DNA of 5,989 nucleotides from Candidatus Krumholzibacteriia bacterium (GTDB taxonomy: Bacteria; Krumholzibacteriota; Krumholzibacteriia; LZORAL124-64-63). Each line of letters starts with the position of its first letter. Within the stretch, counting starts at the first letter, position 1. The notes under the pieces were generated by a model. That model made no database searches and had not been told where the DNA came from. It saw only the letters and a list, made by a program, of their open reading frames with translations. Positions 5,129-5,989 of this stretch are shown here, piece after piece. Where the stretch lies: NCBI GenBank assembly GCA_029935695.1, contig JAOZJV010000244.1, positions 1 through 5,989 of the forward strand, given 5' to 3'. A program made the translations under genes and the position numbers.

Positions 5129-5989
5129 ATGAAAATCAACCAACTCAAAACTCCTGGAACGCCATGGGTTCTGCTGGCCTGCCTGGTCTTGATCATGAGC
5201 GTGAACACAGGCCTTTCCTGGGCCTATTCCAGCGCGCCACCCAACGCCCGCACCAATGCTCCCGGTGAAGGAAATTGCACAAGCTGCCATTCGTCGTTTC
5301 CCCTGAATTCAGGCTTGGGCACCTTGTCGGTGTCAGGGGTCAATGGATCCTACGAAGCGGGAGCCATGTATGAACTGACCATCAGCCTTGATGATCCGGA
5401 TGCCAGTCGCTGGGGTTTTGAAATCACGATTATTGGCGAAGACGGCCTGGCCATCGGCACGGTGGGAAATCTGAATGGGCACACCCAGATCTCCGTAACG
5501 CCCACCCGTGATTACGTGAAACAAACTTCTGCAGGCACACAGAGTGGAGTCACCGGAGGCGTGACCTGGCCTGTGCGCTGGACTGCCCCCGCAGAAGGCA
5601 GTGGTGATGCCACCATTTACATGGTGGGCAACGCGGCCAATGGAAATTTCGGCACCAGTGGTGACCGGATTTATGCTGCCAGTGAGACCTGGAATGAAGG
5701 CAGCGTTTCGTCGGCTCCTTTGCCGGCAATGGCCGCAGCAGAACTTCTTCCCAACTATCCCAATCCGTTCAATCCTCGCACCACCATTGCCTATGAGCTG
5801 GCCCAAAGCCAGTCCGTGCGTCTGTCCATCTACAGTCTGGACGGCCGTCTGATCAAACATCTGGAAGATGGTCTGCGTACAGAAGGTGCGCATGAGGTTC
5901 ATTGGAATGGATTGAATGATCGCGGCATGGCTGTGCCCTCAGGAACATACTTCTACCGGTTGCAGGCCGGAAGTGTGGATCAGACCAGA
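5129..5989 (+). CDS. Secreted CxxCH (choice-of-anchor V-like) protein with C-terminal sorting domain, 3' end cut by window
   Basis: The reading frame stays open for 287 codons to the window edge. ATG 5129 has a strong GAGGGG site (5117-5122). Residues 1-32 are a signal peptide with likely cleavage after LSWA. Next comes NAPGEGNCTSCH: the CxxCH (C50-H54) is a heme c attachment motif, and with the following beta-rich region (RWGFEITI at 94-101, WPVRWTAPAEG at 147-157, GNAANGNFGTSGDRIY at 167-182) it matches the reeler-like choice-of-anchor V domain as I remember it. Residues about 206-287 form a FlgD-like/type A sorting domain: NYPNPFNP (209-216), a central LSIYSLDGRLIKHL strand pair, HEVHWNGLNDRG and SGTYFYRLQAG. 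Such tails direct secretion or surface attachment in type IX-using bacteria, but related lineages carry them without proven type IX systems. Probably only a few residues are missing. Heme binding is inferred; a distal axial ligand cannot be assigned, with H118 the obvious candidate. Confidence 0.9.
   Translation, partial: MKINQLKTPGTPWVLLACLVLIMSVNTGLSWAYSSAPPNARTNAPGEGNCTSCHSSFPLNSGLGTLSVSGVNGSYEAGAMYELTISLDDPDASRWGFEITIIGEDGLAIGTVGNLNGHTQISVTPTRDYVKQTSAGTQSGVTGGVTWPVRWTAPAEGSGDATIYMVGNAANGNFGTSGDRIYAASETWNEGSVSSAPLPAMAAAELLPNYPNPFNPRTTIAYELAQSQSVRLSIYSLDGRLIKHLEDGLRTEGAHEVHWNGLNDRGMAVPSGTYFYRLQAGSVDQTR

Noticed and set aside
5333..5902. 189-codon open frame on the - strand opposite the CxxCH protein gene
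   Set aside because: The + strand frame has a signal peptide, CxxCH and sorting-domain motifs; the - strand frame is its shadow.

Overview
This 5,989-base window appears to come from a diderm bacterium with moderate-to-high GC. The best lineage clue is the last gene. It encodes a secreted protein that pairs a CxxCH-bearing 'choice-of-anchor V'-type domain with a C-terminal FlgD-like/type A sorting module (NYPNPFNP ... SGTYFYRL). Such tails are typical of the FCB superphylum and neighbouring candidate phyla (for example Krumholzibacteriota, Eisenbacteria, Zixibacteria, Latescibacteria). The phylum assignment is inference, because no 16S rRNA or ribosomal marker is present. All six genes are on the + strand. 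I saw no RNA gene, CRISPR array or mobile element.

Layout: (1) positions 1-109 are a short upstream region that opens with a perfect 9-bp inverted repeat. (2) Positions 110-700 encode an exported methionine-R-sulfoxide reductase (msrB), overlapped at a GTGA junction by a classical SDR oxidoreductase (697-1542). (3) A 90-base gap holds a convincing sigma70-type promoter (TTGACC-16 bp-TATACT) in front of glgC (1633-2913), an ADP-glucose pyrophosphorylase of the plant/cyanobacterial-like sequence type. (4) glgC overlaps, again through GTGA, a gene for an unrecognised secreted protein with a helical N-terminal half and a probable outer-membrane beta-barrel C-terminal half (2910-4043). (5) After 68 bases comes an unrecognised polytopic inner-membrane protein (4112-4990). 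(6) A 138-base AT-richer gap contains candidate -10 elements, a 16-base imperfect direct repeat and a 19-base imperfect inverted repeat. (7) The secreted CxxCH protein (5129 to beyond 5989) runs off the window just before its expected C-terminus.

The genes do not form one obvious pathway. msrB repairs oxidised methionine outside the cytoplasm, and its overlapping SDR partner is of unknown substrate. GlgC makes ADP-glucose for glycogen synthesis but has no other glg gene beside it here. Instead it is tightly coupled to an envelope protein. The most interesting material is the two unrecognised envelope proteins, the substitution of the usual resolving cysteine in MsrB, and the structured leader of the CxxCH protein gene. 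I see no clear defence system, biosynthetic cluster or other obviously new multi-gene system.
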